Assembly (NCBI GenBank): GCA_900772775.1
Contig: CAAGRW010000151.1
Location: forward strand, 1-49,717
Origin: Candidatus Rifleibacteriota bacterium
GTDB lineage: Bacteria; Vulcanimicrobiota; Xenobia; Xenobiales; Xenobiaceae
Reading direction: 5' to 3'
Length of the DNA: 49,717 nucleotides
The translations under genes and the position numbers were made by a program. The notes below the pieces were generated by a model, which worked only from the letters and a program-made list of their open reading frames with translations, did no database searches and was not told where the DNA came from. Numbering within the stretch: position 1 is the first letter of the stretch; each line of letters opens with the position of its first letter. Shown here piece by piece: positions 31,498 to 40,554 of this stretch.

Positions 31498-34407
31498 CTA
31501 GCGAATGTCAGCAGTGGCACCTTGACCATTGCGTTTCTCGCGAACAGCAGCCTGAGCGGCGGCCAAGCGAGCGATAGGCACACGGTAAGGAGAGCAAGAT
31601 ACGTAAGTCAAGCCAATTTCGTGGCAGAAAGCGACGGAAGAAGGCTCACCGCCGTGCTCACCACAAATACCGATTTCCATATCTTCACCGCGAGTAGCGC
31701 GACCTTCTTTGACGGCCATCTTCATTAAGCGGCCAACACCGACCTGATCCAATACCTGGAAAGGATCGGCCTTTAAGATGTGCTGATCTAAGTAGATGGG
31801 CACGAAGGTCTTGGCGGCGTCGTCACGGGAGTAGCCGAAGGTGGTCTGGGAGAGGTCGTTGGTACCGAAGCTGAAGAACTCGGCTTCAGTGGCGATGTCA
31901 CCAGCGGTCAAAGCGGCCCTGGGGATCTCAACCATGGTACCGACTTTGTACTTCACGGTTACGCCAGTTTCGGCCATAACTTTTTCAGCCATCTCGGTGA
32001 CCATCTTGCGGTTCCAGCGCATCTCTTCGACAGTGCCTACACCGGGAATCATAATCTCGGGCTTAGCGTCGATACCGGCTTTAACCAAACCGCAAGCAGC
32101 TTCCATAATACCGCGAACTTGCATCTTGACGATTTCGGGGAAGACGATACCTAAACGGCAGACGCGCAAACCGAGCATGGGGTTGCACTCACTCATCTTC
32201 TCAACGCGGCCAAGGAGAGCGACCAAGCTCTCTAAGGTTACGTCGGCACCGCGTTTGGCACGGATTTCGGCCAAAGCAGCTTCGTAAGCTTTAGTATCTA
32301 CATCTTTGAGGGTTCTGAGGCGAACGACATCCTCGAAGAGAGGGCCGTGCTTAGGAAGGAACTCGTGTAAAGGCGGGTCGATCAAGCGGATAATGGTCCA
32401 GCAGCCTTGCATAGCTTCCAAGATTCCGCGGAAGTCGCCGCGCTGGAACTCGAGCAACTTGGCCAAAAGTTCCTGGTAACGGTTCCAAACGGGCATGTGC
32501 TCTTTGTCGAACTCAGCCAGCTTGGCTTCCAAGGTTTCCTTGTGACGACCGGTAGCTTCGGCGAGCTCTTTAACGATAGCCTGACGGGCACGATTGCCAT
32601 TTTCGGCTTCACCGGCGATGAGGATCATATCCTGTACGTAAGGCAAACGCTCGGTTTCCATGAACATGTGCTCGGTACGGCACAGACCGATACCGGCAGC
32701 GCCGAAAGCTCTAGCTCTGGCAGCATCTTTGGGGTTGTCAGCGTTGGCATATACTCTCAAGCGCTTGACTTCGTCAGCCCAACCCAAAAGTTCTTTGGTC
32801 TCGGGAGTGAGGTCTTTGGGCTCTTCCAAAGGAAGTTCGCCGAGCATGACTTCACCGGTGGAGCCGTCGATGGTGAGGAAGTCGCCATCTTTGAAGGACT
32901 TGTTGCCTACGGTGACGGTCTTGTTTTCGATATCAATGTGTAAGGCTTCGCAACCTACTACGCAAGGGATACCCCAGCCACGAGCTACCAAAGCGGCGTG
33001 AGATGAAGGGCCACCGGTGGAAGTGAGGATACCCTTAGCTACCAACATACCGGCAGCGTCTTCAGGAGTGGTATCGATACGGACCAAGATAACGGGAGTC
33101 TCGCTGTGGAGGCGGACAGCTTCGTTCTTATCAAATACTACGCGACCGCAAGCGGCGCCGGGAGAAGCGGCAGTACCTTTAGCTAACATGCTGCCGTCGG
33201 CTTTGGCTTGTTTCTTTACCTTGTCGGGAATGAAGGGGTGGAGCAAGCGATCGAGCTGATCGGGAGCTACGCGCATAACGGCTTCTTCTTTGGTGATGAG
33301 ACCTTCGTGAACCATGTCGACGGCGATCTTTACGGCGGCGGCAGCGGTTCTCTTACCGTTACGGGTCTGAAGCATGAACAAACGACCTTTTTCAATGGTG
33401 AATTCCATATCCTGGAGGTCTTTGTAATGGAGCTCTAACTTGGTGGCGATGTCGTTAAGAGTGTTGTAGCTCTCAGGCATAATTCTCTTAAGCTCGTCGA
33501 TAGGAGAAACTTTGCGGATACCGGCTACTACGTCTTCGCCCTGAGCGTTTAAGAGGAAGTCACCGACTAAGCCCTTGGTACCATCGTTGTAGTCACGGCT
33601 GAAAGCTACACCGGTACCGGAAGTTTCGCCCATGTTACCGAAGCACATAGCCTGTACGTTTACAGCGGTGCCCAAGTTGTGAGGAATCTTCTCGTGGTTG
33701 CGATAGATGATAGCGCGTTCGTTCATCCAAGAACGGAACACGGCCAATACGGCTTCTCTGAGCTGCTGGTGAACATCCTGAGGGAAGTCAAAACCTTTTT
33801 CTTCTTTGAATAACTTTTTGTAGTCTTCTACAACTTCTTTCAAAGCAGCAGCGGAAAGTTTGGAGTCTTCTTTTACGCCTTCGGCGTCTTTCTTGGCGCG
33901 CAGGATTTTCTCGAACTCAGACTTGGGAAGATCCATTACTACGTCGGAGAACATCATGATGAAGCGACGGTAGGCGTCATAAGCGAAGCGCTCGTTGTTG
34001 GACTGCTCGGCCAAACCTTTTACGGTTTCGTCGTTGAGACCGAGGTTGAGGATGGTGTCCATCATACCAGGCATGGAGAATTTGGCGCCAGAGCGAACGG
34101 AGACCAAGAGAGGGTTCTTGGGGCAGCCGAAGCCTTTGTCCATCTTCTTAGCCAGAGTGGCCATCTGTTTTTCAATTTCTTCATCTAAGCCGGGAGGCAT
34201 AATTTTGCCCAGCTCATAGTACATATTGCAAACTTCAGTCGTTACAGTAAAGCCGGGAGGTACGGGGATTCCCATACGGGTCATCTCAGCCAGGTTGGCG
34301 CCTTTGCCGCCCAGGAGAGCGCGCATTTCAGCGTTGCCTTCTTCAAATTGGTAAGTAGCTTTCTCATTGGTCAGCTTTTTACGCCAACTTTCACAACTAC
34401 AAGTCAT
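31498..34407 (-). CDS. ppdK: Pyruvate, phosphate dikinase
   Basis: A 969-residue protein that interconverts pyruvate, ATP and phosphate with phosphoenolpyruvate, AMP and diphosphate. The N-terminal ATP-grasp domain begins F-E-E-G-N-A-E-M-R-A-L-L-G-G-K-G-A-N-L; the phosphohistidine loop G-G-P-S-S-H-A-A lies near residue 475; the C-terminal barrel ends with the catalytic cysteine in I-C-G-E-H-G-G-E (C915). ATG 34407 follows AAAGG. About 18 residues (with C-S-C) precede the usual family start. The codon use is very regular, pointing to high expression. It favours glycolytic or gluconeogenic flux that saves ATP, as in anaerobes. Confidence 0.97.
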   Translation of the reverse strand: MTCSCESWRKKLTNEKATYQFEEGNAEMRALLGGKGANLAEMTRMGIPVPPGFTVTTEVCNMYYELGKIMPPGLDEEIEKQMATLAKKMDKGFGCPKNPLLVSVRSGAKFSMPGMMDTILNLGLNDETVKGLAEQSNNERFAYDAYRRFIMMFSDVVMDLPKSEFEKILRAKKDAEGVKEDSKLSAAALKEVVEDYKKLFKEEKGFDFPQDVHQQLREAVLAVFRSWMNERAIIYRNHEKIPHNLGTAVNVQAMCFGNMGETSGTGVAFSRDYNDGTKGLVGDFLLNAQGEDVVAGIRKVSPIDELKRIMPESYNTLNDIATKLELHYKDLQDMEFTIEKGRLFMLQTRNGKRTAAAAVKIAVDMVHEGLITKEEAVMRVAPDQLDRLLHPFIPDKVKKQAKADGSMLAKGTAASPGAACGRVVFDKNEAVRLHSETPVILVRIDTTPEDAAGMLVAKGILTSTGGPSSHAALVARGWGIPCVVGCEALHIDIENKTVTVGNKSFKDGDFLTIDGSTGEVMLGELPLEEPKDLTPETKELLGWADEVKRLRVYANADNPKDAARARAFGAAGIGLCRTEHMFMETERLPYVQDMILIAGEAENGNRARQAIVKELAEATGRHKETLEAKLAEFDKEHMPVWNRYQELLAKLLEFQRGDFRGILEAMQGCWTIIRLIDPPLHEFLPKHGPLFEDVVRLRTLKDVDTKAYEAALAEIRAKRGADVTLESLVALLGRVEKMSECNPMLGLRVCRLGIVFPEIVKMQVRGIMEAACGLVKAGIDAKPEIMIPGVGTVEEMRWNRKMVTEMAEKVMAETGVTVKYKVGTMVEIPRAALTAGDIATEAEFFSFGTNDLSQTTFGYSRDDAAKTFVPIYLDQHILKADPFQVLDQVGVGRLMKMAVKEGRATRGEDMEIGICGEHGGEPSSVAFCHEIGLTYVSCSPYRVPIARLAAAQAAVREKRNGQGATADIR

Positions 34408-34611
34408 TTATTGCCTTTCCCTTCCAACGCCGCAGCAGGGATATTTCCCACCGCATGCGGTTTGTGTTTTTAGTAATCTTGCGCTTCCGATTGATGATTG
34501 CGAAAGTCACAAACCGAAAGCGAAGCGAGTCCGCCGAAAGAAGCTTCGTCGGTTCGCTTCCAAAAATTTTGTTTTCCCCCGACAGCAGGGCCAGCTTGGC
34601 CGCCCCTACTC

Positions 34612-35106
34612 TTATACACTCTTCTGCGCCAAAGCCAGCATCTCTTCTGTGCTGGCTTGAAGCATAGTATACGACTTCCAATTCAGGCGCATAGCTTTAT
34701 TGAGCATTTTGGTTCCGCTCTCAGCAGCCTGAAGAGCCAAAGTACGCACAGAAATATCGTCACTTTGGGCATATTGTTTTACTAAATCCAGAGCCCTAAG
34801 TAAGCTTTCCAAGCCCATGCGACCAATACTCAATTCTTCACTGATTTCGGCGCGAACATCCTCGGGAACATCCATAGCACACACTTCAGACAGCCTTGAA
34901 TTGTAAAAGGCGGTGCGCTCTTTGAGGCGTTCTTCCAACTTGTCAGAATCAAGTTTTCCATCTTCCCAATCGGCTATCAATTCGGCCACTTCCAGCGCGG
35001 GGCCATTCTGATAAGGAGGCACGGCCGTTCTGGAAGGCAGAGGAGCTTTGCAATGCTCACAAACATCTGTAGAATCAGTAATTTTACCACAAGCTACGCA
35101 CAACAT
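34612..35106 (-). CDS. Zinc-ribbon protein with helical domain, copy 1
   Basis: A 164-residue protein with ATG 35106 behind AAAGG. C3-x2-C6 and C16-x2-C19 form a short zinc ribbon; residues 45-160 are helical. It aligns over its length with the product at 49081-49590: ribbon, then a charged helix, a D-V/I-P-E-D/E segment near residue 85, and a C-terminal G-x-x-x-L/I-N-E/K-A-M-R-L/I-N. The two are paralogues. The function is not known to me. It is 204 nt upstream of ppdK and 106 nt downstream of the methyltransferase, all on one strand. Confidence 0.8.
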   Translation of the reverse strand: MLCVACGKITDSTDVCEHCKAPLPSRTAVPPYQNGPALEVAELIADWEDGKLDSDKLEERLKERTAFYNSRLSEVCAMDVPEDVRAEISEELSIGRMGLESLLRALDLVKQYAQSDDISVRTLALQAAESGTKMLNKAMRLNWKSYTMLQASTEEMLALAQKSV

Positions 35107-35212
35107 TTCTCTTTTACCTTTCCCCTCGGAAGGGCTATTCCCTCCTAGAATTGACCTCAGCTCAATAAATGTTCCCGTCTAATTGCGTATATTTTTCCTT
35201 ACAGAAAAAAGT

Positions 35213-36448
35213 CTATTTTTCCGGGGTAAAAGCAGCGACAAAGCAAGGATGCTTCGAATCTGTATGTTGCCCCTGAATCACTTTTACTTCTTTGAAACCG
35301 GCCATTTTCATAACTGTCCGCACTCTGTCTATAGGTGGATCTCCTCCATCATCGACAAGTAGCAAGCCGCCTTTCTTTAAGGCTTTCTTTATGCTGGCCA
35401 AAAGTGGCAGCCAATCGCGCTGAATCAGCTCATCTGGCCCATCACCAATATGAATAAGACCTGCATGCACTACGTCTACACTTTCGGCAGGCATATGACA
35501 ATTTTTATAGGAGCCGTCTATAAATTTAATTTCGCCCCAATCGGTACAACCGGAAGCCAACAATTCTTCGGCAAAACGTTTGCAAGAAGAGTCTATTTCC
35601 ACGGCCCAAATATTTCCCTTGCTGCCTAACTCAGCTCGTAAAGCAGAGAATATCTTGCCAGTGCCATAGCCGATTTCGCACCAGTTGGCTCCCTGCCAGC
35701 TCTTTCCCTTAGGAAGCAATTTTTTCAGTTCTTCCATTTGCTTAGAGCCACCTTCGCTAGTGGCATAAGCATAGAGCTGGCGAAAAGCTTCCAAAGGCCA
35801 TTGAGGAGCCGGCCCCAAGCCGATTTGGTTATGCAATTCTTGCATTTTGTTGTAGTCTCGACTACGTATGGCCAAAAGTATCTTCAGCGAACGGCTTAAG
35901 GGAAAATCTTTATTTTTGTCCGTAAAGTAAGTTTGGTAGACAGCCTCTTCAAAAGGTGCAAATTGCCAGCCCTTAGCTTGCACATTCCAACGGCCTTGCT
36001 TATCGATCCACTCTTGAGCTTGAGTACCGAGAGAAGTTAATTGCGGATCTAAAACTTGCAATTTTTCCAAAGCCGAGCGCAACGGATACTTATACATGTA
36101 AAGCATAGGCAAATCGCCATTTTTGACAGGCCATGCCTCTTTAAGAACAGTTGCCAGTTTGTTTTGGTCAAGTTTTACCTTGGAAGAAGCCTCTAAATAA
36201 TTGAGATAGTCTTCCACAGCTCGACGCAACTGTTCTTCACCGCGAACTTGAGGAATTTGTGGCAGCGAATGCATAGCTGCTCCGGATTTATTCTCTTCAG
36301 CTTTAGCATCCGTCGATTGCATAGCGATAGGCGTAGAGGTGGTATTCATCTCATGCAAACGCTCGTAGTTAAGGCCACACCAAACTCCGGCGCCTACAAC
36401 CAAGCCTATACAAAAAAATAAGGCTCTCGACTTCCAACTCCTTTGCAC
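35213..36448 (-). CDS. Membrane-anchored class I methyltransferase
   Basis: A 411-residue protein with a GTG start at 36448, GGAGGAG lying 6 nt ahead. Residues 8-27 form one membrane helix, followed by a S/T-rich linker. Residues 65-255 are helical and unrecognised. From about 257 comes a class I methyltransferase fold: N-W-C-E-I-G-Y-G-T-G-K-I-F (motif I), W-A-V-E-I-D (acidic end of strand 2), F-I-D-G-S, and a C-terminal G-G-L-L-L-V-D-D-G-G. It uses S-adenosylmethionine by family; the substrate is unknown. The catalytic part probably lies outside the cytoplasm if the anchor is a normal signal, which would be odd for an enzyme that needs S-adenosylmethionine; the orientation is unproven. Confidence 0.75.
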   Translation of the reverse strand: MQRSWKSRALFFCIGLVVGAGVWCGLNYERLHEMNTTSTPIAMQSTDAKAEENKSGAAMHSLPQIPQVRGEEQLRRAVEDYLNYLEASSKVKLDQNKLATVLKEAWPVKNGDLPMLYMYKYPLRSALEKLQVLDPQLTSLGTQAQEWIDKQGRWNVQAKGWQFAPFEEAVYQTYFTDKNKDFPLSRSLKILLAIRSRDYNKMQELHNQIGLGPAPQWPLEAFRQLYAYATSEGGSKQMEELKKLLPKGKSWQGANWCEIGYGTGKIFSALRAELGSKGNIWAVEIDSSCKRFAEELLASGCTDWGEIKFIDGSYKNCHMPAESVDVVHAGLIHIGDGPDELIQRDWLPLLASIKKALKKGGLLLVDDGGDPPIDRVRTVMKMAGFKEVKVIQGQHTDSKHPCFVAAFTPEK

Positions 36449-36586
36449 AGCTTACTCCTCCTCTATCTGCTTGTTGCCTATCTTACCATGCCCTTTGTGT
36501 TCGATTGTGGCAGACTTTTTTGCTTTTGGATAGTTTTGTCTGCTTACAAAATTTTACGATCGCTCGCCATACCAAATAAGAATGCA

Positions 36587-38566
36587 TTATTGTTCTTCAG
36601 CCATTTGCTCCCAAATAGCCATAAGTTCGGTATTTTCCTGTTGTTTGCGATCGTATTCGTCACGCAATTTTTTGAGCTTTTCAGGATCGTTATAAAGCGC
36701 AGGATCGGCCAAGCGCTCACCCAGAGCTTGCATTTCTTCTTCTAAAGTGCAAATGCGCTTTTCTAAAGCAGAAAATTTCCACTTAAATTGACCACCAGCT
36801 CCAGCTGAGCTCTTGTTGTTTTGGCTTTCAGCTTTGCTTTGCTGATAGGCTGCCAGGGCTGCTTTGCGATTTTTAGTTTGCTGTGTTTTGGTTAGCGCAG
36901 GCTTACCTCCCCCAGCTTTTTCGGCAACTTCACGCTGCACTTCTTTGCGACGGGCTTCAGCATAATCATCGTAGTTGCCCAAATAGCGAAATGCTCGTCC
37001 TTGACGTATTTCCACCACCACATCGGCCAATTCGTTCATGAAAAAGCGATCGTGGGTGACGATCATGACAGTACCGGGATAATCTTGCAAAGCGTTGAGT
37101 AAAGCCTGGCGCGATTCAATATCCAAATGGTTGGTAGGCTCGTCCAAAAGCAACAAATTGGAGGGTTGCAAAATACAGCGTGCCAAAGCTACGCGGCTGC
37201 GCTCTCCTCCACTCAATACAGAAATCTCCTTATTGACGTCGTCACCTTCAAAGAGCAAACATCCTAAAATAGTGCGCACTCTGGTCTGATCGACATCAAA
37301 ACCGCACACTGAATATACTTCTTCCAAAATAGTGCGGTTCATGTCCAGCGATTCGGCTTGATGCTGGGCATAATAGACAGGCTCCAACTTGTAACCGGCT
37401 TTAATTTTGCCACTATCCGGTTCTTCTAAACCGGCCAATAAGCGCAAAAGCGTGGATTTACCTACGCCGTTGCCACCTACTAAAGCCATTCTTTCACCGC
37501 GCTGTACTTCCAAACTTAGTCCGGTAAGAACCTGACGCTGACCGTAAGCTTTGCAAACATTTTTTACGGAAAGAACCGATTGGCCTGAAGCTGAAGCTGT
37601 AGCAAATTGAGCCTTGAGAGAGCGCTGATCTTTGTCGGGAGCTTCAATCAAATCGCGCTTTTCTATAAGTTTGATGCGGCTTTGTACACGTGTAGCCAAA
37701 GTAGCTTTGTAGCGGAAACGCTCCACAAAGCGCATTTCTTGTTTCAGCTTTTTTTGCTGATTTTGATAGGCGGCTTCTTGTTGTTCGCGGCGGCGTTCAC
37801 GTTCTTCCACATAGAAGCTATAGTTGCCAGCATATTCGCTAATTTTAGTATTGCGCAACTCCAAAACACGGTTGATGCAATGATCCATAAAATAGCGATC
37901 GTGAGAAACTAAAATAACGGTAGCCGAACTTTTGCGGATATAATCTTCCAACCACTCGGCAGCATAGATATCTAGATGGTTGGTAGGTTCGTCTAAAAGA
38001 AGTAAATCGGGATCGCGCAAAAGCAATTTGGCCATAGAGCCGCGCATTTGCCAGCCGCCGCTAAATTCGGAAGTCAGACGATCCATATCGCTATCATTAA
38101 AGCCCAAACCGTGCAAAGTGCTGCGAATTTTGGCATCGATAAGCTCAGGCTCGCTGTGTTCCAAACGCATGCGGCAACGTCCGTAGCGGTTAAGTACCGA
38201 TTGCAGCCGTTCAGCATCGGCAGGATCTGCAGATTCGCCCAATTTGGCCATTTGCTCTTCTAAAGAGCGCACTTCGGCTTCAAGTTCTTTGACATCGGCG
38301 AAAACTTGTTCCATCTCTTGATAGAGAGTTAGACTGTGGTTGAGTTGTCCTTCCTGCCCCAAATACCCCACTTGGCAAGAAGGCCCCAAAATAATAGAAC
38401 CACTATCGTAGGACTCGGTGCCGCAGATAATATGCAACAAAGTAGTTTTGCCACAACCGTTGCGGCCTACTAAAGCGACTTTTTCGCCGGGCGCCACAGC
38501 GAAACTAACATCATCCAAAATAATATGAGCGCCGAAAGATTTGTTTAAATTTACTACGTGAATCAC
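36587..38566 (-). CDS. ABC-F family ATPase
   Basis: A 659-residue soluble protein with two ABC domains and no membrane segment, the ABC-F type that binds the ribosome E site. Walker A motifs are G-R-N-G-C-G-K-T-T and G-G-N-G-V-G-K-S-T; signature motifs are F-S-G-G-W and L-S-G-G-E; Walker B is D-E-P-T-N-H-L-D-I in both. A charged linker (about 245-310) and a C-terminal coiled coil (about 590-659) are typical of the Uup/YheS group. The family start is the GTG at 38566 (M-I-H-V-V-N-L-N-K-S-F-G). It has no ribosome site, and TATTAT lies 7 nt upstream, so the message may be leaderless. It is divergent from proA. Confidence 0.92.
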   Translation of the reverse strand: MIHVVNLNKSFGAHIILDDVSFAVAPGEKVALVGRNGCGKTTLLHIICGTESYDSGSIILGPSCQVGYLGQEGQLNHSLTLYQEMEQVFADVKELEAEVRSLEEQMAKLGESADPADAERLQSVLNRYGRCRMRLEHSEPELIDAKIRSTLHGLGFNDSDMDRLTSEFSGGWQMRGSMAKLLLRDPDLLLLDEPTNHLDIYAAEWLEDYIRKSSATVILVSHDRYFMDHCINRVLELRNTKISEYAGNYSFYVEERERRREQQEAAYQNQQKKLKQEMRFVERFRYKATLATRVQSRIKLIEKRDLIEAPDKDQRSLKAQFATASASGQSVLSVKNVCKAYGQRQVLTGLSLEVQRGERMALVGGNGVGKSTLLRLLAGLEEPDSGKIKAGYKLEPVYYAQHQAESLDMNRTILEEVYSVCGFDVDQTRVRTILGCLLFEGDDVNKEISVLSGGERSRVALARCILQPSNLLLLDEPTNHLDIESRQALLNALQDYPGTVMIVTHDRFFMNELADVVVEIRQGRAFRYLGNYDDYAEARRKEVQREVAEKAGGGKPALTKTQQTKNRKAALAAYQQSKAESQNNKSSAGAGGQFKWKFSALEKRICTLEEEMQALGERLADPALYNDPEKLKKLRDEYDRKQQENTELMAIWEQMAEEQ

Positions 38567-38573
38567 GCCGTTG

Positions 38574-38602
38574 ATAATAACACAAACTGTGTAGAGAACA
38601 AA
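38574..38602 (-). promoter_or_regulatory. Promoter placing the start at the ABC-F GTG
   Basis: On the minus strand TTGTTC, 16 nt, TATTAT (38579-38574). Transcription would start about 38567, at the GTG codon itself. Confidence 0.45.
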
Positions 38603-38739
38603 TAAGCGCAACCTAAACCAGGCAGGAAGAAAAAAAAGGTGGCTAAAAAGACTCTTGCCTTCAGTTTTGCTTAGGCCGGACAGATATTGAAAAAAACGAT
38701 TCTGCGCCAATTTCGACAAAAAATTTTAAGGACCAATAG

Positions 38740-39981
38740 ATGAGTACAGTACGCGAATTAGCCCAAAGGGCACGGATAGCTTCTTTTGCATTGGCAAATT
38801 TGAAAACCGGGGAAAAGAATCAAGCTTTAGAAAAAATCGCCGGACAGCTCTTAGCTGATCAAGAACAAATTTTGGAAGCAAATAAAAAAGATGTAGCTAA
38901 AGCTGCTCAAGATGGAGCTACGCCAGCTTTCTTGGATAGGCTCAGTCTCACCTCGGCTCGCATTTTGGCTTTGGCCAACAGCGTGTTAAAAGTGGCCCAA
39001 CTCGACGATCCTGTGGGACGCGAAGTAGGTTGGACTCGCCCTAACGGCCTCTCTATACGCAAAGTTCAGGTGCCTTTAGGCGTTATCGCCATGATCTACG
39101 AAGCTCGTCCTAACGTAACTGTCGACTCAGCTGTGCTTTGCTTAAAGTCGGGTAATGCTTGTCTATTGCGCGGATCTTCCCATGCTGCCGAGTCGAATAA
39201 AGTGCTGGCTCGCAGCATGCGTCAAGCCCTCTCAGAGTGTGGCTTAAATCCCGACTTTATCATTCCTGTAGAAAACGAAGGTCGCCAAGCTGTCGAAGAG
39301 TTGGCCAAAATGAACGATCTGATCGATTGTATTATTCCTCGCGGCGGTCACAGTTTAATCAGTCGAGTTAAAGAAATATCCACCGTGCCAGTTATCGAAA
39401 CCGGTGTGGGCAATTGCCACCTTTACGTACACAAAAGTGCCAATTTAGATATGGCTCTCAATATTTTAATTAACGGCAAAACTCAACGTCCTGGCGTTTG
39501 CAATGCCTTGGAAACTTTGCTTATCGACTCCGAAGTGGCCCCACAATTCTTACAAAAAATGGCCGAAAATGACGATATGGCTGAGGTAACTTTACACGGT
39601 TCCCCCGAAGTATGCGCTTTGACTGATAAGGCAGTGGCCGCAACTGAAGAAGATTGGGATAAAGAGTATCTCAGCTTAGATATAGCTGTAAAAATAGTGG
39701 ACGGTTTGGACGAAGCCATCAATCATATCAACGCTCATTCTTCCGGCCACTCCGAAGCTATCGTCACTGAAGACTGGAAAGCGGCCAAACAATTCCAACA
39801 GCGCATAACGTCCTGTGCAGTTTATGTCAACGCTTCCACCCGTTTTACCGATGGCGGCGAATTTGGCTTTGGTGCTGAAATAGGCATCTCCACTCAGAAG
39901 CTTCACGCTCGCGGCCCGCTCGGCTTGGAAGCTTTAACTACCGATAAATATTTAATTGAAGGCGAAGGCCAAATTCGCTAA
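38740..39981 (+). CDS. proA: Gamma-glutamyl phosphate reductase
   Basis: A 413-residue protein, the second enzyme of proline synthesis, reducing glutamyl phosphate with NADPH. The catalytic cysteine is C254 in Q-R-P-G-V-C-N-A-L-E-T-L. Other marks are M-I-Y-E-A-R-P-N-V-T-V-D near 118, I-P-R-G-G near 199 and the C-terminal E-F-G-F-G-A-E-I-G-I-S-T-Q-K-L-H-A-R-G-P. Length is standard. ATG 38740 has AAGGA 7 nt ahead. It is separate from proB (26169) and is followed 10 nt later by an unknown gene. Confidence 0.97.
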   Translation: MSTVRELAQRARIASFALANLKTGEKNQALEKIAGQLLADQEQILEANKKDVAKAAQDGATPAFLDRLSLTSARILALANSVLKVAQLDDPVGREVGWTRPNGLSIRKVQVPLGVIAMIYEARPNVTVDSAVLCLKSGNACLLRGSSHAAESNKVLARSMRQALSECGLNPDFIIPVENEGRQAVEELAKMNDLIDCIIPRGGHSLISRVKEISTVPVIETGVGNCHLYVHKSANLDMALNILINGKTQRPGVCNALETLLIDSEVAPQFLQKMAENDDMAEVTLHGSPEVCALTDKAVAATEEDWDKEYLSLDIAVKIVDGLDEAINHINAHSSGHSEAIVTEDWKAAKQFQQRITSCAVYVNASTRFTDGGEFGFGAEIGISTQKLHARGPLGLEALTTDKYLIEGEGQIR

Positions 39982-39991
39982 TGTTAAGACT

Positions 39992-40489
39992 ATGAGCTCA
40001 CCTAACGAGGGCGCAGTTTCAGCTGCGCCGCAAGCTGAAACTGTGGCTGTTTCGGCCTCACCAAACTGGCAAGAGAGCAACCTAAAGCAACAGGCTGTAG
40101 CTCTCTTGACAGAAAGCTATGCCGAAACAGCCACCTACCAAGTCGGGACGCACCACTTAGCTTCTTCGCGACGTTTTCTTATGGAAGAAGCGCAAAAAGG
40201 CGTCCCGACTTGGTGCGCCCTCGAGGCGGGTGAGCTGACACTTTGGCTGGAAGCCAGAAAAGCGAAACTGCACAGCCTTTACGGCAGCGCCTTGGAAAAT
40301 TTTTCCCAGGCGCTGCAACGTATGGCCGCAGCCGCCCAAGGGCTTTCTGCTGAGCAAGCCCAAGCCAAAGCTGCGGCCATAGAGGCTGCCGAGCATTTGC
40401 TTATGAGCGATAAGCGCCGCCAAGAATTGAACTTGTTGCAACAAAAGCTGGAAGCTGTCGTCTCGCCTTCTTCGTCCAACGACAGCTAA
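39992..40489 (+). CDS. Hypothetical alanine/glutamine-rich protein
   Basis: A 165-residue protein, chosen to start at ATG 39992 (M-S-S-P-N-E-G), 10 nt after the proA stop; an in-frame ATG at 39956 lies inside proA. No good ribosome site precedes it, so translation may depend on proA. Residues 1-25 are A/V/S-rich and disordered, the rest helical with long A/E/Q-rich stretches (A-A-A-Q-G-L-S-A-E-Q-A-Q-A-K-A). It is not recognised. The coding sequence contains a 15-bp inverted repeat at 40137-40214. Proximity to proA gives no functional hint. Confidence 0.65.
   Translation: MSSPNEGAVSAAPQAETVAVSASPNWQESNLKQQAVALLTESYAETATYQVGTHHLASSRRFLMEEAQKGVPTWCALEAGELTLWLEARKAKLHSLYGSALENFSQALQRMAAAAQGLSAEQAQAKAAAIEAAEHLLMSDKRRQELNLLQQKLEAVVSPSSSNDS
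40137..40214. repeat. 15-bp inverted repeat inside a coding region
   Basis: ACCAAGTCGGGACGC at 40137-40151 is perfectly inverted at 40200-40214, 48 nt apart. It lies within the gene at 39992-40489. Confidence 0.85.
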
Positions 40490-40554
40490 ACGACGTGACG
40501 ACAGCCAAACAATAGGCTGAGGAAAAACAACCTCGTTTTTTAGGCCCAAACCTT

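Noticed and set aside
34367..34785. Overlapping short plus-strand frames between ppdK and the zinc-ribbon gene
   Set aside because: No ribosome sites; they cover the minus-strand leader of ppdK, where only small inverted repeats (such as AAGCGAA/TTCGCTT) are seen.
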